Below are positions 63,537 to 64,000 of a stretch of 64,000 nucleotides of DNA, in pieces. A program made the position numbers and the translations under genes. Below the pieces are notes generated by a model, which worked only from the letters and a program-made list of their open reading frames with translations, searched no databases and was not told where the DNA came from. The stretch is from Paraburkholderia hospita (GTDB lineage Bacteria; Pseudomonadota; Gammaproteobacteria; Burkholderiales; Burkholderiaceae), in the NCBI RefSeq assembly GCF_002902965.1, contig NZ_CP026108.1, forward strand, positions 434,001 to 498,000, in the 5' to 3' direction. How positions within the stretch are numbered: position 1 is the stretch's first letter; every line of letters begins with the position of its first letter.

Positions 63537-64000
63537 ATGCGCGCACCGGTTCCGATGCGAGTGCGGACCACGATCGTCACGGTGGGGCTGCTCGCGCTTG
63601 CCATCGCGCTGCCGGCTTTCGCCAGCAACTACGTGATCGATGTCGCCCTGACGATCGTCACGTACTCGATCCTCGGCCTGGGGCTGAACATCGTGGTCGG
63701 CTATGCCGGCCTGCTCGATCTCGGCTACGCGGCATTCTTTGCGATCGGCGCCTACACCACCGCATTGCTCGAAACGCTGCTGGGTTTCTCTTTCTGGGAG
63801 ACGCTCCCTTTCAGCGTGGCGTTTGCCGGGGTATCGGGGGTGGTGATTGGCTATCCGACGTTGCGTCTGCGTAGCGACTATCTGGCCATCGTCACGCTGG
63901 GGTTTGGCGAGATTACCCGGATCGTCGCGACCAATCTCGACATCACGGGCGGTCCAAACGGGATTTACGGTATCGCCAGCGCGAGTCTCTTCGGCTATGA
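63537..64000 (+). CDS. livM: LivM-type ABC transporter permease, cut by the window end
   Basis: From ATG 63537 the frame runs open to the end, 154 codons. ILGLGLNIVVGYAGLLDLGY and AAFFAIGAYTTALL, and later IVTLGFGEITRIVATN and DITGGPNGI, are LivM signatures. The C-terminal half and the ATPase genes (livG, livF) should lie to the right of this window. Confidence 0.9.
   Translation, partial: MRAPVPMRVRTTIVTVGLLALAIALPAFASNYVIDVALTIVTYSILGLGLNIVVGYAGLLDLGYAAFFAIGAYTTALLETLLGFSFWETLPFSVAFAGVSGVVIGYPTLRLRSDYLAIVTLGFGEITRIVATNLDITGGPNGIYGIASASLFGY

Overview
The window is high-GC DNA with Shine-Dalgarno-led, often overlapping genes. Its gene content (H-NS-type nucleoid proteins, HpnI/HpnJ hopanoid enzymes, QseBC-like two-component genes, Liv-type transporters, many IS families) fits a Burkholderia-group betaproteobacterium such as Paraburkholderia or Caballeronia. 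That placement is inferred from gene families, not from a marker gene. Roughly half of the window is accessory DNA: insertion sequences, truncated genes, frameshifted genes and what look like defence-type operons.

Left third (1-19.5 kb): after a decayed membrane-sensor gene comes a NERD-nuclease/UvrD-like helicase (2144-3766). A tight cluster follows of two small P-loop GTPases, a large dynamin-like GTPase of the RdcA/CrfC (YjdA) type, its RdcB (YjcZ) partner and a patatin-like phospholipase (4310-10589). Next is a four-gene set ending in a PLD-fold protein and a 1499-residue SNF2-type helicase (10642-19507). A palindrome of the form GRGACA-N5-TGTCC lies 50-110 bases upstream of several of these genes and may be a shared operator. 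This is the most likely place for an undescribed system: a membrane-acting GTPase/phospholipase module next to a nuclease/helicase module.

Middle (20-35 kb): a PBP7-like peptidase, an H-NS protein with two DNA-binding domains and a histone-H1-like tail, and a cold-shock protein. These are followed by a nested pair of IS4-family elements (9-bp target duplication visible) that lie between a truncated Sel1-repeat gene and a truncated, frameshifted hydrolase gene. A two-gene unit with a coiled-coil KfrA-like protein sits behind a 28-bp near-perfect palindrome. A broken SIR2-like gene precedes a hopanoid modification cluster (hpnJ, hpnI, hpnL-like) that has no hpnK where one might be expected.

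Right-middle (35-47 kb): relics of a metal-homeostasis locus (VIT-type transporter, cupredoxin-like leader, frameshifted sensor kinase), a DUF2127 membrane protein, cytochromes b561 and b562 divergent from an intact QseBC-like pair, an IS630 element with TA duplication, a second patatin-like phospholipase and a GH27 alpha-galactosidase lipoprotein.

Right end (47-64 kb): two divergently placed secreted paralogues with mirrored promoter regions, fragments of a PQQ-propeller protein and of a GT2 glycosyltransferase, and an ISNCY/IS1202-like transposase followed by about 21 copies of a CACCCA hexamer. Then come an intact GGDEF-EAL protein, a heavily frameshifted PAS-GGDEF gene, and a catabolic unit. 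In this unit a maleate-isomerase/EutA-like protein and a DadA-like oxidase are divergent from a branched-chain-type ABC transporter whose third gene runs off the window.
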